From the NCBI RefSeq assembly GCF_002925845.1, contig NZ_PDNI01000065.1, forward strand, positions 248,001-312,000: DNA of 64,000 nucleotides, in the 5' to 3' direction. Position numbers and translations under genes: made by a program. This stretch comes from Roseovarius nitratireducens (GTDB lineage: Bacteria > Pseudomonadota > Alphaproteobacteria > Rhodobacterales > Rhodobacteraceae). Below are positions 1 to 7,754 of this stretch, one piece after another. Every line of letters begins with the position of its first letter. Positions within the stretch are counted from its first letter, which is position 1. The notes below the pieces were generated by a model. The model ran no database searches. It had not been told where the DNA came from and saw only the letters and a list, made by a program, of their open reading frames with translations.

Positions 1-479
1 CCCTGCGTCAGGTCGAGCGTTTTCGTACCGGGCAATATCTCGCGTCCGCCAAGGTGATCGTAAAGAAACAGGCCCAGCCGGATCAGCCATGCCGGACGCC
101 GGCCCCTCTTCCACGGCATCACGACATTCAGAATGCGCGAGACCGGCGTCTCGCCCTCGAACCGCATGTCGCGATGCCAAGGCAGCACAAAGCGCATCGG
201 CCAGCTTATATGCGGCATCGCCCGGAGCAGCGTCTCGCGCTCTATCAGCGCCTCGCGCACCAGCCGTATCTCGAAATACTCGAGGTAACGCAGCCCGCCG
301 TGGAACAGCTTGGTCGATGCCGAGGACGTGGCCGACGCCAGGTCGTGCATCTCCGCGAGCTCGACCGAAAGCCCGCGCCCGGCAGCATCCCGCGCGATAC
401 CACAGCCGTTGATCCCGCCCCCGATGACGAACAGATCAACAATATCGCCGTCAGCCTCCTCCACGCGCATGCCCTCCAT
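1..479 (-). CDS. glpD: Glycerol-3-phosphate dehydrogenase, N-terminal part (cut by window edge)
   Basis: Flavin enzyme of the cytoplasmic membrane that oxidises sn-glycerol-3-phosphate to dihydroxyacetone phosphate and passes electrons to quinone. The visible N-terminal 159 residues carry the FAD-binding Rossmann signature VIGGGINGCGIARDAAGRG, followed by ATSSASTKLFHGGLRYLEYF, a typical GlpD/GlpA segment. Start taken at ATG 477-479 (MEGMRVEE); an in-frame ATG three codons later (468-470) is also possible. The C-terminal part lies beyond the left edge. It is transcribed divergently from a DeoR/GlpR-type regulator, the usual arrangement for glycerol catabolism. Confidence 0.93.
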   Translation of the reverse strand, partial: MEGMRVEEADGDIVDLFVIGGGINGCGIARDAAGRGLSVELAEMHDLASATSSASTKLFHGGLRYLEYFEIRLVREALIERETLLRAMPHISWPMRFVLPWHRDMRFEGETPVSRILNVVMPWKRGRRPAWLIRLGLFLYDHLGGREILPGTKTLDLTQ

Positions 480-522
480 CACATGAAAGTAAACGAAACA
501 GCATTCGCGCGTTTCAGTCAAT

Positions 523-536
523 AACGAATGTTCGTT
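523..536. promoter_or_regulatory. Putative GlpR operator, palindromic
   Basis: Inverted repeat AACGAA-TG-TTCGTT in the glpD/glpR intergenic space. An AAACGAAACA block at 491-500 resembles one arm. Placement 40-60 bp upstream of glpD and the presence of a GlpR-type regulator suggest an operator; binding is inferred. Confidence 0.5.
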
Positions 537-611
537 TTTGCTCTCTTTTGGCAGAGCACTACATTGACCGACACCACGACGCAGGCAACACGCGCCCTTG
601 CGGTGGGCGAA

Positions 612-630
612 AAAACGAACATAATCGAAC
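612..630. promoter_or_regulatory. Putative GlpR operator upstream of glpR
   Basis: Two direct CGAAC repeats (616-620 and 626-630). The CGAACAT half-site matches the half-site of the E. coli GlpR operator as I recall it. It lies 22 bp upstream of the glpR start, so it would fit autoregulation. Confidence 0.45.
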
Positions 631-651
631 ACTCAGCCAGCGAGGTCCGCC

Positions 652-1422
652 ATGTCGCAATCGTTTCGCCAGCCCGATATCCTCGAGATCGCCCGCGCCG
701 AGGGAAAGGTGATGGTCGAGAACCTCGCCGAACGCTTTAACGTCACCGTCCAGACCATCCGCCGCGACCTCACCGAGCTTGCCAACGCCGGCAAGCTCGA
801 ACGCGTGCATGGCGGCGCGATCCTGCCCTCGGGCGTCAGCAACATCCTCTACGAGGAACGCCGCCGCCTCAACGAATCGGCCAAGACGGCGATCGGGCGC
901 GCTTGCGCGGCGGCCATCCCCGAGGCGACATCGCTCTTTCTCGACATCGGCACCACCACAGAGGCGGTGGCGCAGGCGCTGCTCGACCACCGCAACCTGA
1001 TGGTGGTGACCAACAACATGAACGTGGCGCAAACCCTGCTCGCCAACCCCGATTGCGAGATCGTGCTCGCCGGCGGCGCGCTGCGACGCTCCGATAATGG
1101 GCTCGTGGGCCACCTCACCGCGCGCGCCATCGAGAATTTCAAGTTCGACCACGCGATCCTCGGCTGCTCGGCCCTCGACGAGGACGGCGACATGCTCGAT
1201 TTCGACATCCAGGAGGTGCTCGTCGGCCAGACCCTTCTGAAACGTTCGCGCGAGGTAATGCTCGTGGCCGACCACTCGAAATTCCAGCGCAGCGCGCCGG
1301 TGCGCATCGGCTCGATCCGCGATGTCGATCACGTCTTCACCGACCTGCGGCTGCCTTCTGCCCTCGCCGAGGCCTGCGCAACATGGGACACCCATGTCCA
1401 TGTCTGCCCGCCCCGCGACTGA
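652..1422 (+). CDS. glpR: DeoR-family repressor, probable glycerol-3-phosphate regulon regulator
   Basis: 256-residue DeoR-family regulator. Residues 6-60 form the winged HTH (ILEIARAEGKVMVENLAERF then VTVQTIRRDLTELANAGKLE, ending in the family VHGGA motif). The rest is the DeoR sugar-phosphate sensor domain (IGTTTEAVAQAL, GHLTARAIENFKFDHAILG, HSKF). DeoR proteins bind a phosphorylated ligand that releases them from DNA. The divergent glpD makes glycerol-3-phosphate the likely ligand and glpD the likely target. The ATG at 652 sits behind a weak GAGG. Length is normal for the family. Confidence 0.85.
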   Translation: MSQSFRQPDILEIARAEGKVMVENLAERFNVTVQTIRRDLTELANAGKLERVHGGAILPSGVSNILYEERRRLNESAKTAIGRACAAAIPEATSLFLDIGTTTEAVAQALLDHRNLMVVTNNMNVAQTLLANPDCEIVLAGGALRRSDNGLVGHLTARAIENFKFDHAILGCSALDEDGDMLDFDIQEVLVGQTLLKRSREVMLVADHSKFQRSAPVRIGSIRDVDHVFTDLRLPSALAEACATWDTHVHVCPPRD

Positions 1423-1432
1423 CCCACTGCGT

Positions 1433-1453
1433 CTTCTTGGTCCAAATACTCGG
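1433..1453 (-). repeat. Short 3'-UTR intergenic motif, copy 1
   Basis: Reads, on the minus strand, CCGAGTATTTGG followed by ACCAAGAAG. Similar copies lie at 6887, 10408, 23105, 43593 and 54294, each just beyond a stop codon. This copy starts 10 nt after the glpR stop. Confidence 0.6.
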
Positions 1454-1529
1454 CGAGAGTCGTCCATCTCCGAACAGGAGGAACGGCCTGCCCGCGCCGA
1501 CGGCCAGGCTGACCGGAGAGCGACCTGAA

Positions 1530-1655
1530 TCAGGCGGTCGGGCGGCCGATGGAGTGGCACAGCCCCGCGGCGGCAAGCTCTGCCTCAACCGCACGATTCG
1601 CACGCTGAACCGCAAGGTTCGGGCGCTGCGCGCCGAGGATGAGGGGGCGTTTCAT
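1530..1655 (-). CDS. Small protein (41 aa) at the end of the Mo-cofactor operon
   Basis: ATG 1653-1655 overlaps the stop of the fused moeA by 4 nt (ATGA), the same junction type as at every upstream gene boundary in this operon. The product begins MKRPLILGAQRPNLAVQRAN and ends GLCHSIGRPTA; it is basic and has no domain I recognise. The shared translational-coupling geometry is the main argument that it is translated. It could instead be the remnant of a longer lost gene. No function is proposed. Confidence 0.4.
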   Translation of the reverse strand: MKRPLILGAQRPNLAVQRANRAVEAELAAAGLCHSIGRPTA

Positions 1656-3775
1656 GCGCCTGAAAAACTGCCGAACGGGATGTAGCGCACCGGGTCGCCG
1701 GGGTGGATGTCCGCCGCGCAGTCGGGCAGTTCGACCAGCCCCTCGGCCCAGCTCAACCCGCTTATGCGTCCCGAACCCTCGGACTTGAACACCTCGGCGC
1801 GGCCGTCGCGGATGCGGGCGCGCAGGTATTCCCGACGCCCCGGTTTCTTGCGCTTCTCGAACGCAGCGGGCACGTCGAAGCCCTGCGGCGCGCGCCAACC
1901 GGCCCCCGAGAGCACCGCCATGGCAGGCCGCGCGAAGACCAGCGTGCACACCAACGCCGCAACCGGGTTGCCCGGCAGGCCGAAAACCGGCACGCCAGCC
2001 CACATCCCGAGCGCCAGCGGCCGCCCCGGCTTGAGCGCGATCCGCCATTCCGCCATCGCCCCTGCCTCGTTCAACAGCGCCGAGACGTGATCCTCGTCAC
2101 CCGAGGACGCGCCGCCCGAGGTCAGGATCACATCCGCCTCCGCCGCGCCCCGGTCCATCGCCGCGCGCAGGGCGGCACGGTCGTCGGCCACCCGCCCGAG
2201 ATCGACGAGATCGTATCCCGCCTGCCGCACAAGTGCTGCCAGCATGGGCCGGTTGGCGTCGTAAATCTGCCCCGCGCGCGCCGCCTCTCCCGGCTCGACC
2301 AGCTCATCCCCGGTGGAGATCACCGCCACGCGCAACCGCTTGAAAACAGGGAGGCCAGCCAGCCCCACGGCGGCACAAAGCGCCAGATCGGCAGGGGTCA
2401 GAACGCGCCCCGCCTCCAGCACGGTCGCGTCCGCCTCGACATCCTCACCGGCGCGCCGCGTGTTCGCGCCCGGCTTTAGCCCCCCGCGAAAGGCGATGCG
2501 CCCCTGCCCGAGTGTCACGTCCTCCTGCAATACCACCGTATCGACGCCCTCTGGCAGCGCCGCGCCGGTCAGCACCCGCACGGCATGACCTGGCGGCACG
2601 GCGCCCCGATAGGGCATCCCGGCCGCTGCGCGCCCCTCCACCAGCGGCAACACCTGATCGCCCTCGCTGAGCGACGCATGGGCGAACCCATAGCCATCCA
2701 CCGCCGTGTTCGCCTCCGGCGGGTTGGCGCGCCGCGCCACCACCGGGGCCGCCAGCACCCGCCCCGCCGCGTCGCCGAGCGGCAACCGCTCCTGCCCCAC
2801 CACGGCGCGCAGCCGGTCGCGCAGCATCGCCAAGGCGTCATCCACCGGCGTCCAGTCCACGCCCGCAGGCAGTGCGAAACAATCGTCGCGCAAGGGGGGC
2901 GGTTTCAGGGGGTCGTCGCAGGCGGCCATCAGGTCCTCTTCATGTCCGGTTCCCAGCACCCACGCTTCCTCTGCAGCCTCGGGCGGCAGGTCCGTCATCA
3001 TGCGGTCAAGCCGGGACGCGGGCAACCGAGAAAGGGCGCGAGACAGCAAGCGCACCTGATGGGCGTCGCGAATGCCCCCGGCCGCCTCGGCGCGCTTAAC
3101 GGCCCCGTTGATGATGCCCGGCCAGATTTCAGCCAGCACGACGCGCGCATCCCGCCAGTCCTCGAACGGCCAGACGGCGACCCCCTCCATCCGCCGTAGG
3201 CGCGACAGCATCGGCACCCCCATCAGCACCTGACTGCCAACGGTGGGATTGTAGCAGAGTTGAAAGCAACTGCTAGACGTGCGCGCGATGCAGTCGCAGG
3301 TCCGCTTCTCCGGCACCTCTCCGTAAAGGATACCCTTCTTGTCATAGGGAATACCCGGCCAGCGGTCCCAATGCGTCTTGCCCCAGAGCGGGCCGGGGCC
3401 GTCAAAGGCTGCGTTCATCTCCTCGGCCACTTCGAAGCGATTATTCGCGCCTCGCTCGGAATCCTCGATCCGCGCGGCAAGCCAGTCCCATAGCAGCAAG
3501 GGGTCATCCGATCCGGTGATCCGCCGCGCAAAGCCGCGCGGATAGCCGAAGGGAAAATCGAAGGCGGCCAGCACTCGCCGTCCGGCCTCCATCTCCTGCC
3601 TGAACATCGCGGCGATGCGGGCCTCCGCCTCGATCCGGCTGCGGCAATAGATCGGCGCCTGCGGCTCACCCTCCCTAACGAGCCCCATCCATATGGCATC
3701 CTTGGAGGGTTTTTCGGGAGCGCGCGTGCTCGCCGCCGACCAATCCACCACCAGGACAGTGTCGAATCCCGTCAA
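1652..3775 (-). CDS. moeA: MoeA molybdopterin molybdotransferase with a ~290-aa N-terminal RNase H-like domain
   Basis: 707 residues in one frame, against about 400 for a normal MoeA. The C-terminal ~400 residues are MoeA, which inserts molybdate into adenylylated molybdopterin. Visible motifs are ANPPEANTAVDGYGF (substrate loop, with the usual M of AMDGYA replaced by V), STGDELVEPG, TSGGASSGDEDHV and FGLPGNPVAALVC. The N-terminal ~290 residues begin VLVVDWSAAS and contain AAFDFPFGYP, resembling RNase H-fold DUF429-type proteins; this assignment is inference. The start is TTG 3775, overlapping the mobB stop by 4 nt and preceded by GAGGTGGGG. Fourth gene of the fdhD-mobA-mobB-moeA operon. Confidence 0.85.
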   Translation of the reverse strand: MTGFDTVLVVDWSAASTRAPEKPSKDAIWMGLVREGEPQAPIYCRSRIEAEARIAAMFRQEMEAGRRVLAAFDFPFGYPRGFARRITGSDDPLLLWDWLAARIEDSERGANNRFEVAEEMNAAFDGPGPLWGKTHWDRWPGIPYDKKGILYGEVPEKRTCDCIARTSSSCFQLCYNPTVGSQVLMGVPMLSRLRRMEGVAVWPFEDWRDARVVLAEIWPGIINGAVKRAEAAGGIRDAHQVRLLSRALSRLPASRLDRMMTDLPPEAAEEAWVLGTGHEEDLMAACDDPLKPPPLRDDCFALPAGVDWTPVDDALAMLRDRLRAVVGQERLPLGDAAGRVLAAPVVARRANPPEANTAVDGYGFAHASLSEGDQVLPLVEGRAAAGMPYRGAVPPGHAVRVLTGAALPEGVDTVVLQEDVTLGQGRIAFRGGLKPGANTRRAGEDVEADATVLEAGRVLTPADLALCAAVGLAGLPVFKRLRVAVISTGDELVEPGEAARAGQIYDANRPMLAALVRQAGYDLVDLGRVADDRAALRAAMDRGAAEADVILTSGGASSGDEDHVSALLNEAGAMAEWRIALKPGRPLALGMWAGVPVFGLPGNPVAALVCTLVFARPAMAVLSGAGWRAPQGFDVPAAFEKRKKPGRREYLRARIRDGRAEVFKSEGSGRISGLSWAEGLVELPDCAADIHPGDPVRYIPFGSFSGA

Positions 3776-4263
3776 AGCCCCACCTCTGCGAGAATGAAAT
3801 CCGCGATACCCCCCGTATCGTCCAGATCGAACACCGGCCGGTCCAGATCGAGAGGCACGTCGCTCGCCACCGCGCGGATCGTCGGATCATCCGTGGCGAT
3901 CATCGCGTTGCCCGTTTCGGCGCGGAACGCCTCGACCTTGGGGTGGCGGTCGCGCTTGTAGCCCTCGATCAGCACCAGATCGACGGGGCTCAGCTTTTGC
4001 AACAGCGCCTCCAGCGCGGGCTCGCCCTCACCGCGCATCTCGTGCATCAGCGCAAAGCGGTTGCGCGAGGCCAGCAGCACCTCGGTCGCCCCCGCGACCC
4101 GGTGGCGGTGGCTGTCCTTGCCCGGGTGATCGACGTCAAAGCTGTGATGTGCGTGCTTGATCGTCGAGACCGAGTAGCCCCGCGCGGTGATCTCGGTCAC
4201 CAGCCGCTCCATCAGCCCGGTTTTCCCTGCATTTTTCCAGCCGGTGACACCGTAGAGCCTCAT
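3772..4263 (-). CDS. mobB: Molybdopterin-guanine dinucleotide biosynthesis adaptor MobB
   Basis: 163-residue P-loop GTPase-like protein that assists MobA in forming the guanine dinucleotide form of the molybdenum cofactor. The N-terminus shows the P-loop GWKNAGKTGLMERL (a GxxxxGKT/S variant), then STIKHAHHSFDVDHPGKDSH, diagnostic of MobB, and DLVLIEGYKR around residues 95-105. The ATG overlaps the mobA stop by 4 nt and the gene's own stop overlaps the moeA start by 4 nt. Confidence 0.93.
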   Translation of the reverse strand: MRLYGVTGWKNAGKTGLMERLVTEITARGYSVSTIKHAHHSFDVDHPGKDSHRHRVAGATEVLLASRNRFALMHEMRGEGEPALEALLQKLSPVDLVLIEGYKRDRHPKVEAFRAETGNAMIATDDPTIRAVASDVPLDLDRPVFDLDDTGGIADFILAEVGL

Positions 4264-4892
4264 GCCCCTGCCCTCCTCTGCGCGAGGTCCAGGTCCCCGG
4301 GCGTGTTGACGTTGAAAAAGGCGTCCGGATCCTCGAACAGCGCCTCGCGCCCGCCATGCTTGTCGGTCCAGAGCACGACCTTGCGCAGACCACCCTCCAG
4401 AGCGGCGCGCAGATCGTCGCGCAGCGCCACGGGCCAGAGGCCGAAGGTGGGGTGGCGCACCTGCCCGCCGCGGCTCATGGATTTGGTCTCTTCCGCGCCG
4501 CGCGGCGTGGCTGCCAGCACCAACGGGTGATTCATTCCCTCCGCCGCCGATTGGAAGCGCGCCACGAGGTCACGGGGAAAGAACGGCGTGTCGGCGGCCA
4601 CAGTCACGATGGCCTCAGCCCCATTGCCCGCTGCCCAGTCGAGCCCGGCAAGCACCCCCGCAAGCGGCCCGGGAAAACCCTCGACCGGGTCAGGCAGAAC
4701 CGGAAGGCCGAACCGTGCGAACCGTGTTGCATCGCCATTGGCGTTGAGTGCCAGCGCACCCGCCTGCGGTGCAAGCCGGTCGAGGACATGGTCGAGAATC
4801 GTCGCCTCGCCAAGCGGCAGCAGTCCCTTGTCGCCACCGCCCATCCGCGTGGCCTGCCCGCCCGCGAGGATCACGCCGGGCGGAGCGCTCAT
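4260..4892 (-). CDS. mobA: Molybdenum cofactor guanylyltransferase MobA
   Basis: 210 residues. Transfers GMP from GTP to Mo-molybdopterin, making the MGD cofactor. The nucleotidyltransferase signature is LAGGQATRMGGGDKGLLPLG near the N-terminus; VTVAADTPFFPRDL is the metal-binding segment and FFNVNTPGDL lies near the C-terminus. The frame is open further upstream, but homology starts at MSAPPGVILAGG and ATG 4890-4892 overlaps the fdhD stop by 4 nt, so this start is chosen. Confidence 0.94.
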   Translation of the reverse strand: MSAPPGVILAGGQATRMGGGDKGLLPLGEATILDHVLDRLAPQAGALALNANGDATRFARFGLPVLPDPVEGFPGPLAGVLAGLDWAAGNGAEAIVTVAADTPFFPRDLVARFQSAAEGMNHPLVLAATPRGAEETKSMSRGGQVRHPTFGLWPVALRDDLRAALEGGLRKVVLWTDKHGGREALFEDPDAFFNVNTPGDLDLAQRRAGA

Positions 4893-5773
4893 CGTTGGGC
4901 GCTCTTGCGGCGATGCTTCGGGCTTTCCTCGGCCACGCTCGCGGGGTCGGCGTCGCGCAGGACCCGGTCTTCCCCGCTCAGGCAGACAAACCGCCGCCCG
5001 CGCATCCGGCCAATCAGCGTGAGCCCCACCTCGCGCGCGATTTCCACCCCCCAGGCGGTGAAGCCCGAGCGCGATGCCAGCACCGGAATGCCCATCAGCG
5101 CGGTCTTGATCACCATCTCCGAGGTCAGTCGCCCGGTGGTGTAGAGCGTCTTGTCGTCCGGGCGCACGCCTTCGGAGAACATCCAGCCGGCGATCTTGTC
5201 CACCGCGTTGTGGCGGCCGACATCCTCCATGTAGACGAGCGGGCGCGAACCCTGGCACAGCACCGTGCCGTGGATCGCCCCTGCCTCAAGATAGAGCGAC
5301 GGGGTGCGGTTGATCTTGGCGGCCAGCGCGTAAAGGTCCGATGTGCGCACCTCCACCTGCGGCAGACGCACCTCCTCCAGCCCCTCCATCATGTCGCCGA
5401 AGACCGTGCCCACGGCACAGCCACTGGTGCGGGTCTTCTTTTTCAGCTTTTCCTCGTAGGACGTCTGTCCGTCGGTTCGCACCACCACCGTTTCCAGATC
5501 GTCATCGTAGTCTACACCGCGCACCACCTCATCCGGCGCCAGCATCCCCTGATTGCGCAGGAAGCCGAGCGCGAGATACTCGGGGTAATCCCCGATGGTC
5601 ATCGCCGTCACGATTTCCTGACCGTTGAGAAAGATCGTCAGGGGCCGTTCCTCGACCACCGAGATGTGCGCGGGATTTCCCTCGTGATCCACCCCCTCGA
5701 CCGCGCGGGTGAGCCGCGCCGCACCGGGATCGGGCGCGATGAGATAGTCCGGAATATCGCTTTGAGCGGTCAA
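4889..5773 (-). CDS. fdhD: Formate dehydrogenase accessory sulfurtransferase FdhD
   Basis: 294 residues. Carries sulfur from a cysteine desulfurase to the bis-MGD cofactor of formate dehydrogenase. Motifs: RPLTIFLNGQEIVT, SGCAVGTVFGDM, VYMEDVGRHNAVDKI and TTGRLTSEMVIKTALMGIPV. The loop that carries CxxC in E. coli FdhD has only one cysteine here (SGCAVG). Start chosen at TTG 5771-5773 because GGGGAGGAG lies at ideal spacing and homology begins nearby; the frame is open to 5854 but that would overlap azlC. First gene of the Mo-cofactor operon. No formate dehydrogenase structural gene is in the window. Confidence 0.92.
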   Translation of the reverse strand: MTAQSDIPDYLIAPDPGAARLTRAVEGVDHEGNPAHISVVEERPLTIFLNGQEIVTAMTIGDYPEYLALGFLRNQGMLAPDEVVRGVDYDDDLETVVVRTDGQTSYEEKLKKKTRTSGCAVGTVFGDMMEGLEEVRLPQVEVRTSDLYALAAKINRTPSLYLEAGAIHGTVLCQGSRPLVYMEDVGRHNAVDKIAGWMFSEGVRPDDKTLYTTGRLTSEMVIKTALMGIPVLASRSGFTAWGVEIAREVGLTLIGRMRGRRFVCLSGEDRVLRDADPASVAEESPKHRRKSAQR

Positions 5774-5834
5774 TTGAATCTCCTCCCCGCATCCGATAGG
5801 CCAAGGGCGCAACCATCCCGGAGCGCCCCCGACA

Positions 5835-6554
5835 GTGTCCAGCCAAAGCACCAATTCGCCCTATTGGCAAGGCGTGCGCGATGGCGCGCCCTTCATCCTC
5901 GTGATCGTGCCGTTCTCGATGCTGTTCGGCGTGGTCGGTACCGAGGCGGGACTGCACATCGCGGAAACGATGGCGTTTTCCGTGCTGGTGATCGCGGGCG
6001 CGGCGCAGTTCGCGGCGCTGCAACTGCTTACCGACAACGCGCCGACGCTCATCGCGCTCGTCTCGGCACTGGCGGTCAACCTGCGCATGGCGATGTACTC
6101 GGCCTCGCTGACCCCGTGGCTCGGGGCGGCGCCGCTGTGGCAGCGCGCGATCGCGGCCTATTTCACCGTCGACCAGAGCTATGCCTGCGCGGTGGTGAAG
6201 TTCGAGCAGGAGCCGCACTGGTCGGTGCCCGCGCGCCTGGCCTATTTCTTTGGCGTTGTCACGCCGATCTGCCCGCTTTGGTACGTGTTCACCCTCGTCG
6301 GCGCACTGGTTGGCAACGCGGTGCCCACGGGGCTGCCGCTCGATTTCGCGCTGCCCATCACCTTTCTCGCGATGATCGGTCCGATGCTGCGCACCCCCGC
6401 CCACATGGTGGCGGCGCTGGTGTCGGTGACGCTGGCGCTGGCGCTGGCGTGGCTGCCCTACAACCTCGGGCTGCTGCTGGCGGGGATCGCGGGCATGATG
6501 GCGGGCGCGCAGGCCGAGGTCATGCTCGAACGCCGCAAGGAGGGCCGGACATGA
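5835..6554 (+). CDS. azlC: AzlC-family branched-chain amino acid exporter, large subunit
   Basis: 239 residues, GTG start at 5835, divergent from fdhD across 61 bp. Multi-span inner-membrane protein with N-terminal YWQGVRDGAPFILVIVPFSM, AAQFAALQLL and AVNLRMAMYSASLTPWLG, all typical of AzlC. AzlC works with the small subunit AzlD to export branched-chain or related amino acids. Its stop overlaps the azlD start by 4 nt. The transported substrate cannot be told from sequence. Confidence 0.88.
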   Translation: MSSQSTNSPYWQGVRDGAPFILVIVPFSMLFGVVGTEAGLHIAETMAFSVLVIAGAAQFAALQLLTDNAPTLIALVSALAVNLRMAMYSASLTPWLGAAPLWQRAIAAYFTVDQSYACAVVKFEQEPHWSVPARLAYFFGVVTPICPLWYVFTLVGALVGNAVPTGLPLDFALPITFLAMIGPMLRTPAHMVAALVSVTLALALAWLPYNLGLLLAGIAGMMAGAQAEVMLERRKEGRT

Positions 6555-6877
6555 TCGAAGGACCCGCCCTGTGGCTCTTCATCGCCGCGCTCGGCCTCGG
6601 AACGTTCGGGCTGCGCTTCGTCTTTCTCGGGCTCATAGGCGACCGCCCGTTGCCCGCCTGGCTGCTGCGGCACCTGCGTTACACGGCGGTGGCGGTGCTG
6701 CCGGGGCTGGTCGCGCCGCTGGTTGTCTGGCCCGCAGCCACCGGCGGCACGCTCGACGCCCCGCGCATGGCCGCCGCGCTCGTCACCCTCTCCATCGGAT
6801 ATTTCATGCGCAACGTGATCCTCGCCATCTCGGCCGGCGCGCTCACGCTTTTTGCAGGTCTCGCCCTTCTGGGCTGA
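6551..6877 (+). CDS. azlD: AzlD-family branched-chain amino acid exporter, small subunit
   Basis: 108 residues with about four hydrophobic spans. It begins with MIEGPALWLFIAALG and contains LRHLRYTAVAVLPGLVAPLV, the conserved AzlD core. ATG 6551 overlaps the azlC stop (ATGA), so the two are translationally coupled. It ends 10 nt before a copy of the 3'-UTR motif at 6887. Confidence 0.88.
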   Translation: MIEGPALWLFIAALGLGTFGLRFVFLGLIGDRPLPAWLLRHLRYTAVAVLPGLVAPLVVWPAATGGTLDAPRMAAALVTLSIGYFMRNVILAISAGALTLFAGLALLG

Positions 6878-6886
6878 CGGCCCCGG

Positions 6887-6910
6887 CTTCTCTTTGGTGA
6901 AAATACTCGG
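6887..6910 (-). repeat. Short 3'-UTR intergenic motif, copy 2
   Basis: Minus strand reads CCGAGTATTTTCACCAAAGA, closely matching copies 1 and 5. It lies 10 nt past the azlD stop. Confidence 0.6.
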
Positions 6911-6976
6911 TCTTATGTATCAAGCGCACCAACATTCTACATGCGCTGATTCCACAAGTGAATCATAATCCTGCCC

Positions 6977-7357
6977 ATGCAGGACCGAACCATAGACAAC
7001 GCGCTGCTGGCGCTGCGAAAGCAGATCATTCGCGATGACCTGGGCGGGATGGATCACGTTGAGGCGTTGCTACAGATGCGCGGCGTGGATGCTCCGCGCG
7101 TTATGCCGCCGAAGCGTAAGGATGTAGCCCGGCGGGGTCACATGACGGCGTTGGTTCTGAGGGCGCTGGGAGAGGGCGGTAAGACCCTGCGTGAAGTCGT
7201 CAGTTATGTTTGCCAGAATAGGCCGGAATTGCCATACACCGCGTCCTACAAGCGCACAGGGCAGGCTTTAGCAAATCTCAAGAAGCGAGGGCTGGTGAGG
7301 CGTGAGGGGCGGGTGTGGCTTAGTAAGGCGGCAGATCATCCAGCCGCGACAACGTGA
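6977..7357 (+). CDS. Hypothetical protein with winged-helix-like C-terminal half
   Basis: 126 residues. Residues 55-120 look like a winged helix: MTALVLRALGEGGKTLREV, then a basic segment GQALANLKKRGLVRREGRVW typical of a recognition helix and wing. The N-terminal 50 residues are unrelated to anything I recognise. Its last 38 nt overlap convergently with the PemK-like gene. It lies in an accessory island between core genes azlD and tsaC. A DNA-binding role is inference. Confidence 0.5.
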   Translation: MQDRTIDNALLALRKQIIRDDLGGMDHVEALLQMRGVDAPRVMPPKRKDVARRGHMTALVLRALGEGGKTLREVVSYVCQNRPELPYTASYKRTGQALANLKKRGLVRREGRVWLSKAADHPAATT

Positions 7358-7745
7358 AACCAACGTGCTTTTGCATCAAGTCAGGCAGCAAGCTCAGAAC
7401 AGGTGAGGGGAAGCCAGTCCATGGCTGAAAATGGGCCTCCACCCAAGGCATTATGACCATTTGCTGGCCAGAATTTATCACAAAACGAGTTGGGCATTTT
7501 AGGTTCAGAGCATTCAACATGCTCAAGTTCCCAACGACCAGATCGTCCTCATGGGCCTTGTGCAGATGCTGAGAGGTTCCATAGGCTATACGACAGAAAA
7601 AGGTGCCCGTTTCCGGGTCTTGTGCGCGCCCACACACTAAAAGTGGGCGGGGGTTAACCGCCCACTTGTCCTTTGGGCTGGCCTCTGGAAAGAAGCCGGT
7701 AACGATGTTGTACAGTTGAGGGGGATATCGCTCCCACTCAGCCAT
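7320..7745 (-). CDS. PemK/MazF-like toxin-family protein
   Basis: 141 residues. The pattern NPRPLLVCGRA, ETGTFFCRIAYGTSQ, DDLVVGNLSMLNALNLKCPTRF and MPWVEAHF matches a PemK/MazF-like family common in alphaproteobacteria (RPxLV near the N-terminus, YGT, LxAxGLxxxTRF, a PW motif). PemK/MazF proteins are usually mRNA endoribonucleases. A 60-aa gene ends 9 nt upstream and could be the antitoxin. The assignment is by pattern only; this subgroup has not to my knowledge been shown to be toxic. Confidence 0.55.
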   Translation of the reverse strand: MAEWERYPPQLYNIVTGFFPEASPKDKWAVNPRPLLVCGRAQDPETGTFFCRIAYGTSQHLHKAHEDDLVVGNLSMLNALNLKCPTRFVINSGQQMVIMPWVEAHFQPWTGFPSPVLSLLPDLMQKHVGFTLSRLDDLPPY

Positions 7746-7754
7746 TCAAGCGCC

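Noticed and set aside
559-1560. 333-codon open frame antisense to glpR
   Set aside because: His/Arg/Gly-rich translation with no motifs, fully overlapping a clear DeoR regulator; typical antisense opening in GC-rich DNA.
4893-5258. N-terminal extension of MobA
   Set aside because: Overlaps fdhD in another frame and has no homology; the ATG at 4892 fits the family start and the 4-nt overlap.
4748-6550. Long plus-strand frame running through mobA, fdhD and azlC into azlD
   Set aside because: Only the last 108 codons (AzlD, from ATG 6551) have protein character; the rest is antisense or out of frame to good genes.
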